64,000 nt of DNA. It comes from Opitutales bacterium (GTDB taxonomy: Bacteria; Verrucomicrobiota; Verrucomicrobiia; Opitutales; JABSRG01). The notes beneath the pieces are model-generated. The model saw nothing but the letters and a program-made list of their open reading frames with translations, was not told the origin of the DNA and searched no databases. The DNA lies in contig JANQKZ010000038.1 of assembly GCA_028280845.1 (NCBI GenBank), positions 186,001 to 250,000 of the forward strand. The letters run 5' to 3'. This document shows positions 46,087 through 54,571 of this stretch, one piece after another. The translations under genes and the position numbers were made by a program. Positions within the stretch are counted from its first letter, which is position 1. Each line of letters starts with the position of its first letter.

Positions 46087-47268
46087 TTACAATAGCTTTG
46101 CGCCGGGACCCGCCTTCACCATCAGGGGCTCTATCTGCCGTCCGGAAAACGCAGCATAGGCCGATCGGATCTTGGCAGCACCGGCCTCCCCGAATTCAGG
46201 AGTCGTCATAGCGAGAACAGCCCCGCCAAAGCCTCCACCTGTGAGCCGAGCCCCGTAGACCCCCTCTGCCCGTTCCAGGGTGTCTACCAGGAAATCCAGA
46301 TCTTCTGTCGAATTCTCGAAAAGATGCTGGGAACTTCGATGCGATTGAAACAACAAGGACCCAATTGCCTCTTGCTGGACTGCTCCCTTTTCCAACAGCC
46401 TGATAGTTTCACGCACCCGAGCATTTTCTTCAATTATATGAGTGGCTCGTTTTAAAGCCACCGGCTCGAGGAGACCTTTGTGAGGTTCAAAGGCAGCCGG
46501 GCTTAAATCGCAAAGACCGGCGATACCGGGCTCCACCGTTCTTAACACATCCCGGGCGCCCATGCACTCGGCGTTGCGATCTGCATAAAACGAATCAATC
46601 AAAGCGTGCTTATGGGCCGTATTGAAGACCCAGAATTGGTAATCTCCCTGAAACCGAACCCCTTTGGCCAGCTCCGCCTTACAATCAATGGATACCAGGT
46701 GATCCGCATCCCCAAAGATCACCACCGTCTGATCCAGAATCCCGCAGGGCATCCCGACAAACTCTCGCTCGGCCCGCCACCCCGTTCGCATCAAGGCGTA
46801 CTTGTCCTCAAAGACAAACCCATACAACTTACCAAGCGCCAGAGCAGAAGCTGTTTCCAGTGCCGCCGAACTACTCAGCCCGGAGCCTTCAGGTAAGTCG
46901 CTCCAGATCCCGATGTTAAATCCCTTTTGGGGGCGCATCCCATTTTGTATCATTATTTTTAATACACCCAGGGGATAATTCACCCAGCTCACCGGCGAAT
47001 CCCCCGGCAGCGGCTCCAGACCATCCAGCTCAACTTCGACAATGGGATGGTCCTTTCCCGTGCTCGCTAACCCGATCATTTGATCTTTCCGTGGGGTCAT
47101 CATAACAATGATTCCCCGGTCAATCGTCGACCCCAGCACCATCCCCAAATTATAATCTGTATGGTTTCCCAAAAATTCGACCCGTCCGGGAGCCCAAGCC
47201 ATCACACTCGGTGCCGCTTGGAAAGTGGTTTCATACCAGGACTTCAATTCCTCAAGTTTAGCATTCAT
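46087..47268 (-). CDS. galK: Galactokinase
   Basis: Phosphorylates galactose to galactose-1-phosphate (Leloir pathway); a GHMP kinase of 393 residues. Signature GRVEFLGNHTDYN (canonical galactokinase signature is GRVNxIGEHTDYN; Glu is Asn here), ATP motif LPEGSGLSSSAALE, catalytic-region GMPCGILDQTVVIFG and C-terminal RLTGGGFGGAVLAM. The EFLGNH variant is common in some non-proteobacterial homologues, which might act on other sugars, so specificity is not certain. No galT/galE is in the window. It is transcribed separately from HU, with a terminator between. Confidence 0.9.
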   Translation of the reverse strand: MNAKLEELKSWYETTFQAAPSVMAWAPGRVEFLGNHTDYNLGMVLGSTIDRGIIVMMTPRKDQMIGLASTGKDHPIVEVELDGLEPLPGDSPVSWVNYPLGVLKIMIQNGMRPQKGFNIGIWSDLPEGSGLSSSAALETASALALGKLYGFVFEDKYALMRTGWRAEREFVGMPCGILDQTVVIFGDADHLVSIDCKAELAKGVRFQGDYQFWVFNTAHKHALIDSFYADRNAECMGARDVLRTVEPGIAGLCDLSPAAFEPHKGLLEPVALKRATHIIEENARVRETIRLLEKGAVQQEAIGSLLFQSHRSSQHLFENSTEDLDFLVDTLERAEGVYGARLTGGGFGGAVLAMTTPEFGEAGAAKIRSAYAAFSGRQIEPLMVKAGPGAKLL

Positions 47269-47360
47269 CTCCTCAATGATGTAGGAGACGGTTTCCCAAT
47301 CGACAAGGTTTGTTTACCTCCTTTCCTCCACCTCACTCAAACGGAAGTCAAAACCAACCA

Positions 47361-47389
47361 AAAAAACCCGCGGCTCACACCGCGGGTTT
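47361..47389 (-). terminator. Terminator between HU and galK
   Basis: Perfect 10-bp stem AAACCCGCGG/CCGCGGGTTT (47364-47373, 47380-47389), loop CTCACA. On the minus strand it is followed by a run of Ts (47361-47366), ending the HU transcript 27 nt after its stop and leaving galK to its own promoter. Confidence 0.9.
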
Positions 47390-47415
47390 TAATATTAAAT
47401 CGCTAACTGGTAAAA

Positions 47416-47691
47416 TTAGACGATCGCCTTCAAGCCGGCACCGGCTTTGAACTTCACAGCCTTGGAAGCTTTGATTTTCATCTTTTCCTTGGTCTGCGGG
47501 TTGATGCCCGTCCGAGCGGAACGCTTCACAACGGAGAAGGTGCCAAATCCGATCAATTGAACGGCTTTGTCCTTCTTGATTCCGGCTTTAATACCATCGA
47601 TGACGGCATCAACAGCACGTTCAGCGGCGGCTTTGGAGGTTTCTTTGCCCAGGCTCTTCTGGACAGCCAATACCAATTCAGCTTTGTTCAT
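47416..47691 (-). CDS. HU-family histone-like DNA-binding protein
   Basis: A 91-residue HU protein with all standard parts: MNKAELVLAVQKSLGKETSK (dimer helices), QLIGFGTFSVVKRSARTGIN (core strands), the arm motif NPQTKEKMKIKASKA and VKFKAGAGLKAIV. The frame is open upstream to 47868, but that section is AT-rich, lacks conservation, and ATG 47691 gives the exact HU length. Basic dimers compact and bend DNA. The 5' region carries an inverted repeat (47720-47739) and T/A-rich tract. The terminator at 47361-47389 ends the message. Confidence 0.96.
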   Translation of the reverse strand: MNKAELVLAVQKSLGKETSKAAAERAVDAVIDGIKAGIKKDKAVQLIGFGTFSVVKRSARTGINPQTKEKMKIKASKAVKFKAGAGLKAIV

Positions 47692-47719
47692 AAGGTTACT
47701 CTTTTTTTGAGGGTTTATA

Positions 47720-47739
47720 CGATCAAGATTGATTGATCG
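47720..47739. promoter_or_regulatory. Inverted repeat in the HU 5' region
   Basis: CGATCAA-GATTGA-TTGATCG is a 7-bp perfect inverted repeat with a 6-nt loop, about 30 nt before the HU start. It could be an operator site or a 5'-UTR hairpin. A TTGACC -35-like hexamer lies further upstream on the minus strand but no good -10 was seen. Confidence 0.4.
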
Positions 47740-47939
47740 TGTGTTTATCTTTGATGAATCTTTACCTAACGGGTCAATCCTTAAGAACGCTATTTTCCTT
47801 TTTTTTTGTTTTTTTAACAACGCTCCAGCCCCTTCATAGGGCGATTTACAGCGAATTGCACAGCTCAACGCCTCTTTTCATAGGAAATCCAGCCGATCAC
47901 CCGGATCAACCCCCCTCTATTAGACGGATTCGGAATACC

Positions 47940-48878
47940 TCAAGATCCAGTTTCCGGAACCAATCGGAAATCTGTTCCACCCACGATCAAGGCTTGGAAT
48001 TCCTCGGAGTATCTCAACTTCATCTGAGCCAATACCCGGATCTTTCCATCCCGTTCAACCACCGACCTTACCTCTCCGGCCCTAGCTCCATTTCCAAGTA
48101 GAACCGACTCTTTGTGCAGGGAATCGGCGACCTCCTGATTGAAACCACTAGACACCGATTCCAAGCCAAACAACCCCTTTAAACTACGTCCTCCTGCATG
48201 CAGCTTGGCCATAACTTCTTGCCCGAGAAAACACCCTTTATCAAAGCTCACGGCGTCTGCTTCCAATCCTAAATCAAACGGCGTATCCCGGTCGCTTACA
48301 TCTTGAGGAATCAAAGGAATACCCGCACCAATCCGTTCCCATTCCAAAAAGCCCGCATCCATTTCCACCAAAGGAATGGCGCGCGCACGCGTGTGGCCGA
48401 TCAAGGATTCAATACAGGCTTCTACTGCCGTCTCCTCTCCAAGCCAGTCGTAAGCGTGCCTTCCTCTACGGCCTTCCGATATCCCGTATCCTGGATCCCG
48501 GATCCCGGATTCCACATCCCGCATCACAGTTCCAACTCCCCCCAACACGGTCACACCCGCCAGATTGTTAATCGGATCCACCTCCACCTCATCCGCAATA
48601 ATATGCCGCTCGATGAGATGCTGCAGCAGCTCTGCAGGGGTAGAGTAGGAAAAAACCAAATAAGCATCCACACCTGTTCGGAGAATAAAACTGTCCCCCT
48701 CGACTTTCCCTCGTTCATTCAGCCAGAGCGTATATACACCTGCCTCATCCGAACCATGGCGAAGCGGGGATAAGTCCCGGCTCACCTGGCTCTGCAAATA
48801 GGTGAACGCATCCTCGCCCCATACGCGAAAGCATCCCGCCGGTTTCCAGATCACATAAACTGATTGCCCGTTTATCAC
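47940..48878 (-). CDS. ygfZ: Folate-binding YgfZ/GcvT-like protein
   Basis: A YgfZ-type protein implicated in tetrahydrofolate-dependent iron-sulfur cluster work. The signature DKGCFLGQEVMAKLHAGG (canonical KGCYxGQE) carries the conserved Cys. The N-terminus shows KPAGCFRVWGEDAFTYLQSQ, as in GcvT-related folds. GTG 48878 gives about 312 residues. The longer TTG start at 48914 is less likely because residues 1-11 would be encoded by a period-7 tract (48880-48907). A second heptamer tract, 48480-48528, lies within the coding frame and encodes RDVESGIRDPGYGISE, between the two halves of the protein. Confidence 0.85.
   Translation of the reverse strand: MINGQSVYVIWKPAGCFRVWGEDAFTYLQSQVSRDLSPLRHGSDEAGVYTLWLNERGKVEGDSFILRTGVDAYLVFSYSTPAELLQHLIERHIIADEVEVDPINNLAGVTVLGGVGTVMRDVESGIRDPGYGISEGRRGRHAYDWLGEETAVEACIESLIGHTRARAIPLVEMDAGFLEWERIGAGIPLIPQDVSDRDTPFDLGLEADAVSFDKGCFLGQEVMAKLHAGGRSLKGLFGLESVSSGFNQEVADSLHKESVLLGNGARAGEVRSVVERDGKIRVLAQMKLRYSEEFQALIVGGTDFRLVPETGS
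48480..48528. repeat. Period-7 tract inside the ygfZ coding region
   Basis: Seven phased units TATCCCG TATCCTG GATCCCG GATCCCG GATTCCA CATCCCG CATCACA, the same family as 43063-43139. It is translated in the minus strand as part of ygfZ and keeps the frame open. Confidence 0.9.
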
Positions 48879-48879
48879 T

Positions 48880-48907
48880 CGAACAGAAGGACGCGAAGAG
48901 CGCAAAG
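48880..48907. repeat. Period-7 tract at the ygfZ start
   Basis: Units CGAACAG AAGGACG CGAAGAG CGCAAAG have 7-nt phase and a shared GAA/GAC-rich core. The tract lies directly before the likely GTG start of ygfZ. Confidence 0.55.
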
Positions 48908-49090
48908 AAGTCAAATGATGACTTTACTCTCCCAACGCAGAATCAAAAAAAGGGAGATTCCACGCCCTCTGCGATCCTCTGTATGATGAAGAAAATTACA
49001 ATTTCACTCGCACTTCGTTTTCTCCGTTTCCTCTTGTAAAATCCAATCTCCCTCCCCTAAATCCACACTTTTGTCTAACCCCCCTCCCAA

Positions 49091-50149
49091 GTGCGCCAAG
49101 TATCCGACATCAATGTAACGGCCACCGTCGAGCTGCCCTCGCCGGTCCAGCTCAGAGCGAAAATCCAGAAAGACTCTAAGCAACGCGAGTTCATCGCATC
49201 CCAACGCGAGGCCATCCATAAGATTATTTTTGGAGATGACAAACGCCTGCTTCTGGTCGTCGGCCCCTGCTCCATTCATGATGTAGCAGCCGGTTACGAG
49301 TATGCCCAGCGACTCAAAGCGCTCTCGGACAAAGTGTCCGACCGACTCCTCCTCGTCATGCGGGTATATTTTGAAAAACCCCGCACCACCACGGGATGGA
49401 AGGGACTTATCATGGACCCCGAGCTCGATGGCACGGCCAACATTCCCGGGGGCCTGGAAATCGGACGGAAATTTTTAAGCGACATCATCGATCTGGGCCT
49501 GCCCACGGCAACCGAGCTGCTGGACCCCATCACTCCACAGTATATTGCGGATCTCATCTGTTGGTCAGCAATCGGGGCGCGCACTGCCGAATCCCAAACC
49601 CACCGGCAGATGGCCTCCGGCCTTTCCATGCCCCTTGGGTTCAAAAACGGAACCGGGGGTAATCTGCAGATCGCGATTAACGGGGTGAAAGCAGCCAGTC
49701 AGCCACAAACCTTCCTGGGCATTACCCAGGATGGGAAAGCCGCCTCCATCTCCACCCGAGGTAACCCGAACTGCCATATTATTCTGCGTGGAGGTTCAGA
49801 TGGCCCCAACTATTCGCCCGATCACATCGCCAAAGCCAAAGCCCTTCTGGATAAAGAGGGATTGATCCCTGCCTTAATGATGGACTGCAGCCACGCCAAT
49901 AGTAGCAAGGACCCCTCCCGCCAGCCTGCCGTATGGGGGGAAATCATGGACCAGGTCCTTGCCGGCGAAGAAACGATCATCGGAGGCATGCTCGAGAGTA
50001 ACCTCGAGGCTGGTAAGCAGATCTTTCCTCAGCCCCTCCACAATCTCAAATACGGACAATCCATTACGGACGGCTGTATCGATTGGGCCGCTACGGAAGA
50101 GCTCATCCTCAAGACCTATGACGCTCTGGAACCACGCCTGAAGGCATAA
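49091..50149 (+). CDS. 3-deoxy-7-phosphoheptulonate synthase (DAHP synthase, AroF/G/H type)
   Basis: First enzyme of the shikimate pathway: condenses phosphoenolpyruvate and erythrose-4-phosphate. At 352 residues it fits the class I (AroFGH) family: SQREAIHKIIFGDDKRLLLV, VVGPCSIHDVAAG (metal/PEP site), MRVYFEKPRTTTGWKGLIMD, and DCSHANSSKDPSRQPAVWG (metal site). Start is GTG 49091 (RQVSDINVTATVEL); upstream ATGs are out of frame. Such enzymes are often feedback-inhibited by aromatic amino acids, but the allosteric type cannot be told by eye. The gene stands alone. Confidence 0.95.
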   Translation: MRQVSDINVTATVELPSPVQLRAKIQKDSKQREFIASQREAIHKIIFGDDKRLLLVVGPCSIHDVAAGYEYAQRLKALSDKVSDRLLLVMRVYFEKPRTTTGWKGLIMDPELDGTANIPGGLEIGRKFLSDIIDLGLPTATELLDPITPQYIADLICWSAIGARTAESQTHRQMASGLSMPLGFKNGTGGNLQIAINGVKAASQPQTFLGITQDGKAASISTRGNPNCHIILRGGSDGPNYSPDHIAKAKALLDKEGLIPALMMDCSHANSSKDPSRQPAVWGEIMDQVLAGEETIIGGMLESNLEAGKQIFPQPLHNLKYGQSITDGCIDWAATEELILKTYDALEPRLKA

Positions 50150-50501
50150 GACAGGAAATCTCTCTACCCGAAATCCTAAGCACCCAAGGAAATCCTGAAC
50201 CCTTGTATAAACCTCATCATTGTGATGAACCGGAGGCAGCGGGGAAAGATACTTCCTCAATCTTATTCTGCAGTTTTCAGAACCAAGTGTTCAGTTTTCA
50301 GACCACCCATACCTGCATCGCTCTGTGCCTTTGTGACTCCGGAACAAATTCTCTACTTTTCAATCGATTTCAGCGCCCGTTAGTGGTTAGTTAAAAATAC
50401 CTCTCCCACCCCTCACATTTCCTTGACCACGATTGTTATTTCTTAATTAGTGGCATTCGAAATACTTAACTGACCACCACCTTTTATAAGGATATCTAAA
50501 A
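50150..50501. other. 352-nt gap between DAHP synthase and mdh
   Basis: No gene seen. The gap holds period-7 tracts (50271-50305 with CAGTTTT twice; 50321-50341; 50380-50393). Near its end, TTGACC (about 50424) and the AT-rich TTATTTCTTAATTAG following it may be the mdh promoter, and AAGGATAT about 10 nt before the mdh ATG is its Shine-Dalgarno. Confidence 0.5.
50271..50305. repeat. Period-7 tract CAGTTTT/CAGAACC type
   Basis: Units CAGTTTT CAGAACC AAGTGTT CAGTTTT CAGACCA. The phase is exact and CAGTTTT occurs twice. Two further short tracts follow in the same gap: TCTGTGC CTTTGTG (50323-50336) and TTAGTGG TTAGTTA (50380-50393). Confidence 0.7.
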
Positions 50502-51488
50502 ATGAAAGACCCTATTCGTGTTGCTGTAACGGGGGCTGCCGGCCAGATCGGTTATGCTCTATTATTCCGGATCGCCAGTGGCGCTCTTTTTGGCAAGGAC
50601 CAACCGGTCGCTTTAAATTTAATTGAAATAGAGCCCGCCCTGGATGCCCTCAAGGGCGTGGTCATGGAGTTAGACGATTGCGCCTTTCCCCTGCTGACTG
50701 ATATCGTGGCAACGGCTGATCTCAACGAAGGCTTTAAGGACGTCAACTGGGCGCTCCTCGTCGGATCCGTACCCCGTAAAGCCGGGATGGAACGCGGTGA
50801 CCTGATCGGTATCAATGGGAAAATTTTCACCGGCCAGGGAGAAGCGATCGCTAAAAATGCAGCCGCCGACGTGCGCGTCCTCGTCGTAGGGAACCCCTGC
50901 AATACCAATGCCCTGATCGCCATGAAGAATGCGTCCGGTGTTCCCGAGAACCGCTTCTTCGCTATGACTCGCCTGGACGAAAACCGCGCCAAATCCCAGC
51001 TCGCTGCCAAAGCAGGCGTCCATGTTTCCCAGGTGTCCAATGTGGCGATCTTCGGGAACCACAGCGCAACCCAATTCCCCGACTTTTATAATGCCAAGAT
51101 CGATGGCAAAGCAGCTACAGAGGTCATCACCGACGAGGACTGGCTGAAGGACACCTTTGTCCCCACCGTTGCCAAGCGCGGTGCAGCCATCATCCAGGCT
51201 CGGGGAGCCTCCTCCGCCGCCTCTGCCGCCAACGCGGCCATCGATACCGTGGTCAGTCTGACTACCCCCACCCCTGAAGGGGACTGGACCAGTGTCGGCG
51301 TGGTCTCCGATGGCTCCTACGGCACCGAAGCCGGGTTGATCTATTCCTTCCCCGTCCGTTCCGACGGAGAAAATTGGGAAATCGTTCAAGGCCTCGAGCA
51401 AAACGAATATGGCACCGAGATGATCGCCAAAAACCTGGCTGAACTTCAGGAAGAACGTGACTTCGTCAAGGATCTCATGCCCGGCTAG
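50502..51488 (+). CDS. mdh: Malate dehydrogenase
   Basis: NAD-dependent malate/oxaloacetate interconversion in the TCA cycle. The 328-residue protein has the cytosolic-type (MDH group II) sequence: [19 protein letters not shown] (8-26), [50 protein letters not shown] and the catalytic His in [12 protein letters not shown] near 187. The Shine-Dalgarno AAGGA lies about 10 nt before ATG 50502. A strong terminator follows at 51521. The gene is likely highly expressed as a single unit. Confidence 0.97.
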   Translation: MKDPIRVAVTGAAGQIGYALLFRIASGALFGKDQPVALNLIEIEPALDALKGVVMELDDCAFPLLTDIVATADLNEGFKDVNWALLVGSVPRKAGMERGDLIGINGKIFTGQGEAIAKNAAADVRVLVVGNPCNTNALIAMKNASGVPENRFFAMTRLDENRAKSQLAAKAGVHVSQVSNVAIFGNHSATQFPDFYNAKIDGKAATEVITDEDWLKDTFVPTVAKRGAAIIQARGASSAASAANAAIDTVVSLTTPTPEGDWTSVGVVSDGSYGTEAGLIYSFPVRSDGENWEIVQGLEQNEYGTEMIAKNLAELQEERDFVKDLMPG

Positions 51489-51520
51489 GGAGAGCTTTCC
51501 TCAAACATCTTTTCTAGACC

Positions 51521-51553
51521 TAAAGGGGGACCCGAACGGGTGCCCCTTTTTTT
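51521..51553 (+). terminator. Rho-independent terminator of mdh
   Basis: AAAGGGGGACCCGAACGGGTGCCCCTTTTTTT: nested stems AGGGG/CCCCT and ACCC/GGGT around GAAC, with a 7-T run. Located 33 nt after the mdh stop. Confidence 0.92.
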
Positions 51554-51571
51554 ATGAGGGGATACTTCCGG

Positions 51572-51599
51572 TATCCAACATCTCATACCCGGTTTCCCG
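51572..51599. repeat. Period-7 tract after mdh
   Basis: Units TATCCAA CATCTCA TACCCGG TTTCCCG, a degenerate member of the ATCCCG family, placed between the mdh terminator and the stop codon of the DUF3299 gene on the minus strand. Confidence 0.55.
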
Positions 51600-51600
51600 T

Positions 51601-52272
51601 CTACGGCGCTGTATAATCGTCCACCTCAAAACCCTGCATCGTATACTGCACTGGTATATCCGCCCGGCCATCAACCAGGAACAGATCCACCTTCGCATTT
51701 TCGACCGCGAGCTTCCCTTCCACCAAAACGGGCTGAAATCGCGTGCGGACTTTTACGGGCCGATCCATTTTCACATAAACGATCTGGTTCGGAGGAGGCG
51801 GTGGCGTATGGATACAGGCCCCCACCCAGGGAACCAGCAGGAATTCACTCGTATCCCCCTCGAGAATGTCCAGGGGCAGCAGATATCCGGGCATCTTGAG
51901 CTGCATTCCATCCAGCTGTTCATTCACCAAGTAGGCCGCCCGACGACGCTTTTCACGGATCTCGTCCCGCAGCGATAAAATCCAGTCAATATCCACACCT
52001 TCGGCTTCGAGTAAATCCACTGCGGCGATGTACTCCTTCATCATCTCCTCGCTAAAATCAGTCTTACCCAAGTCCCGAAGCCCGCGGATACGGGCTACAA
52101 TCCCGAGATAATAAAGCTGATCTTCAGTCAGGTCCGCGTAGGGATCGTCAAACTCCATTCCCGGAGCCAGATCGTCCCACCCAATTTCCATGACCGGCAT
52201 ATCGGACGGCATCCCGTCAATCGCATAGGCCACAGAGACAAGGAGTAACAGGAAACTGAATACAAACTTCAT
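51601..52272 (-). CDS. DUF3299 exported protein, probable partner of a metal ABC transporter
   Basis: A 223-residue protein with a signal peptide (MKFVFSFLLLLVSVAYA) when starting at ATG 52272; GTG 52296 is a less likely start. The C-terminal third has the DUF3299 hallmark MPGYLLPLDILEGDTSEFLL then VPWVGACIHTPPPPPN. The middle is helical and charged (RIRGLRDLGKTDFSEEMM). DUF3299 proteins are found beside FtsX-type ABC transporters in putative zinc-acquisition loci, which fits the divergent ABC genes here. The exact role is unknown. The 5' region shares a repeat with the ABC promoter (findings). Confidence 0.82.
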   Translation of the reverse strand: MKFVFSFLLLLVSVAYAIDGMPSDMPVMEIGWDDLAPGMEFDDPYADLTEDQLYYLGIVARIRGLRDLGKTDFSEEMMKEYIAAVDLLEAEGVDIDWILSLRDEIREKRRRAAYLVNEQLDGMQLKMPGYLLPLDILEGDTSEFLLVPWVGACIHTPPPPPNQIVYVKMDRPVKVRTRFQPVLVEGKLAVENAKVDLFLVDGRADIPVQYTMQGFEVDDYTAP

Positions 52273-52389
52273 ACAAGACTGACCACTAATCTTCACTCAT
52301 GGATGTAACCATAAAAAATATCTCAGTATGCTTGGACACCAAACCTATTTGAATGTTTTTTGAACTTTAGTGAAGTTTTAGTGTAGTTA

Positions 52390-53142
52390 GTGGTTAAGAA
52401 TCCTCGTGCCCCCAAGGTGAACCCAATTATTTCCATTTCCGACCTCCAGTTCCGCTACCACCCCGACAGCGAGCTAATCCTGAACATCGATTCCCTCGTC
52501 GTACAGCCCGGTCAATCCCTCTTCATCCAAGGCCCCAGCGGCAGTGGCAAAACCACCCTCCTCAACCTCCTCGCCGGTGTCCTTGTCCCCGTTCAAGGGG
52601 AAATTTCCCTCCTCAGCACCCAGCTCTCAACGCTTTCCGCCTCTGAGCGCGATGCCTTCCGCTCAAACCACATCGGCTTCATCTTTCAACTCTTCAACCT
52701 CATTCCCTACCTTTCGGTCATCGAAAACGTCACCCTCCCCTGCCAGTTTTCCCAAAGGCGAGCAGGTCGAACCCAATCCAGAACAGAATCTCAATCGAAA
52801 TCCAAAGCCCTCCCCCAGCGCGAGGCTATCCGTATCCTCACCCACCTGGAGATGGAGCCCTTCATCCACAGATCCGTCACCGAGCTCTCCGTCGGCCAGC
52901 AGCAGCGCGTCGCCGCCGCCCGAGCCCTTATCGGAAGCCCGGAACTGATCATTGCGGATGAACCCACCTCCAGCCTCGACGCCCACCAGCGCGACCGCTT
53001 TATCGAGCTGCTCTTTGGAGAAATCCGTCAAACCGGCAGCACCCTCATCTTTGTGAGCCATGATGCAGCCCTCGCCAAGCACTTCGACCAGGTTGTGAAC
53101 ATCAACGAACTCAACCGAGATTCTGCCCTTAAATCCCAATGA
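52390..53142 (+). CDS. ABC transporter ATP-binding protein (LolD/MacB type)
   Basis: A 250-residue ABC ATPase: Walker [17 protein letters not shown] (48-63), Q-loop Gln100 in [18 protein letters not shown], signature [15 protein letters not shown] (166-180), Walker [16 protein letters not shown]-loop [12 protein letters not shown]. It is MacB/LolD type, as expected for an FtsX-type permease. An unusual insert of about 25 charged residues ([20 protein letters not shown], 123-142) precedes the signature. Start GTG 52390 lies inside a TTAGTGG repeat; GTG 52417 would drop nine residues. It is divergent from the DUF3299 gene and lies 124 nt before the permease gene. Confidence 0.93.
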   Translation: MVKNPRAPKVNPIISISDLQFRYHPDSELILNIDSLVVQPGQSLFIQGPSGSGKTTLLNLLAGVLVPVQGEISLLSTQLSTLSASERDAFRSNHIGFIFQLFNLIPYLSVIENVTLPCQFSQRRAGRTQSRTESQSKSKALPQREAIRILTHLEMEPFIHRSVTELSVGQQQRVAAARALIGSPELIIADEPTSSLDAHQRDRFIELLFGEIRQTGSTLIFVSHDAALAKHFDQVVNINELNRDSALKSQ

Positions 53143-53164
53143 CCACGAATAAAAATACCCAAAG

Positions 53165-53192
53165 AAATCCGAAGTCCGAAGGTCCAAGACAC
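53165..53192. repeat. Period-7 tract between ABC ATPase and permease
   Basis: Units AAATCCG AAGTCCG AAGGTCC AAGACAC keep exact 7-nt phase, 20 nt after the ATPase stop. Confidence 0.55.
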
Positions 53193-53266
53193 TTAAGGCC
53201 CACTGAGGGTTTGTCACTAGGGCTTCCTTGGGCATTAGGGAATTTGGGTGTTTCGTCATTTTAAGA

Positions 53267-54571
53267 ATGCGCACTCTCCTCCAGCTCGCCCTTAAAAGCC
53301 TCCTCAACCGAAAGTTCACCCTCGGGTTGACCTGGCTATCCATTGGACTGTCGGTCATGCTCCTCCTCGGGGTCGAACGCCTGCGGTCGGAAGCACGGGA
53401 AAGCTTTGCCTCCACCGCCTCTGGAACTGATCTCATCGTGGGCGCCCGCGGGAGCCCTACACAGATCCTCCTCTTTTCAGTGTTTAACCTGGGATTCCCC
53501 ACCAAAAATATCGATTTCAATACCTACGTCGAATTGGCCCAACTCGACGCCACAGACTGGGTCATTCCCCTTGCGATGGGTGATTCTCATCGCGGATATC
53601 GAGTGGTGGGTACCGCGACCCATTATTTTGAGCATTTCCGAATCCGGAATCGTGAGCCGTTAATCTTTAATCAAGGCTCCGCCTTTGGCCTCGACCAAAC
53701 TTTCGACGCCGTCATTGGAGCCGAAGTCGCTCGAAAGCTAAACTATTCGATCGGTTCCGAAATTATAGTGGCCCATGGCACCGGAGATATCAGTTTTATC
53801 GAGCACGATGAACACCCATTCACCGTTACCGGAATCCTGGAACCCACGGGTACTCCGGTCGATCAGCTCATTCTCGTCCCGCTGGACGGTATCGCTGAAA
53901 TGCATCACGGCTTCTATGGCGAAGACGATCACGGGCACCACCACCATCATCACGGGCATGACCACGCCCACGATCCTTTGACAGGTGTTTTAGATGGACA
54001 TAACGGGAATACGGGAGAGGTCTCGTTGTCCGCCCTGTTGATCGGACTGGAAAACCGGGCGGCCGCTCTCTCTGTGCAGCGCTACATCAACGAGTTCCCG
54101 GATGAAGCCCTCACCGCCGTCCTTCCGGGCTTAGCGCTTCAGGACCTCTGGTCCATTCTCGGTGTCATCGAAAATACGCTCCTGCTCATTACCGGCTTCG
54201 TCGTGATCGTTGGCCTATTCGGCATGCTTACCACGCTCCTCACCAGCCTCAATGAGCGGCGCCGGGAGATGGCCATCCTCCGCTCGGTCGGCGCACGCCC
54301 GTCCACCATCTTTTCCCTGCTGGTCGGTGAAGCATGCATCATCACGGTAGCGGGCAATGCGCTCGGCTTGGCCCTTCTCTACCTCGGCCTGATGATGGGT
54401 CAGCCTATCTTACAAAGCCACATGGGCATCTATCTCCACCTCGGTCTACCGTCGGCGCATGAATGGGGGCTCATCGGGTTGATCACACTCCTCGGGCTGG
54501 GTATCGGCATTATACCCGCCTGGCGGATCTACCGCCTATCCCTCGCCGACGGAGTCACGCCGAAACTCTAA
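53267..54571 (+). CDS. FtsX/MacB-type ABC permease with polyhistidine loop
   Basis: A 434-residue permease with one N-terminal TM helix (LTWLSIGLSVMLLLG), a large periplasmic domain, then three C-terminal TM helices (starting NTLLLITGFVVIVGLFGML) as in FtsX/MacB. ATG 53267 (MRTLLQLALKSLLNRK) is preferred over the start 13 codons upstream. The periplasmic domain carries a loop MHHGFYGEDDHGHHHHHHG followed by HDHAHDP, 12 His in about 23 residues (213-235), suggesting metal binding (zinc). Together with the ATPase and the divergent DUF3299 gene this is a probable metal-import or envelope zinc system. Confidence 0.9.
   Translation: MRTLLQLALKSLLNRKFTLGLTWLSIGLSVMLLLGVERLRSEARESFASTASGTDLIVGARGSPTQILLFSVFNLGFPTKNIDFNTYVELAQLDATDWVIPLAMGDSHRGYRVVGTATHYFEHFRIRNREPLIFNQGSAFGLDQTFDAVIGAEVARKLNYSIGSEIIVAHGTGDISFIEHDEHPFTVTGILEPTGTPVDQLILVPLDGIAEMHHGFYGEDDHGHHHHHHGHDHAHDPLTGVLDGHNGNTGEVSLSALLIGLENRAAALSVQRYINEFPDEALTAVLPGLALQDLWSILGVIENTLLLITGFVVIVGLFGMLTTLLTSLNERRREMAILRSVGARPSTIFSLLVGEACIITVAGNALGLALLYLGLMMGQPILQSHMGIYLHLGLPSAHEWGLIGLITLLGLGIGIIPAWRIYRLSLADGVTPKL

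Noticed and set aside
47692-47868. Upstream extension of the HU ORF
   Set aside because: Basic low-complexity residues with no HU match; the 91-residue start gives exact family length.
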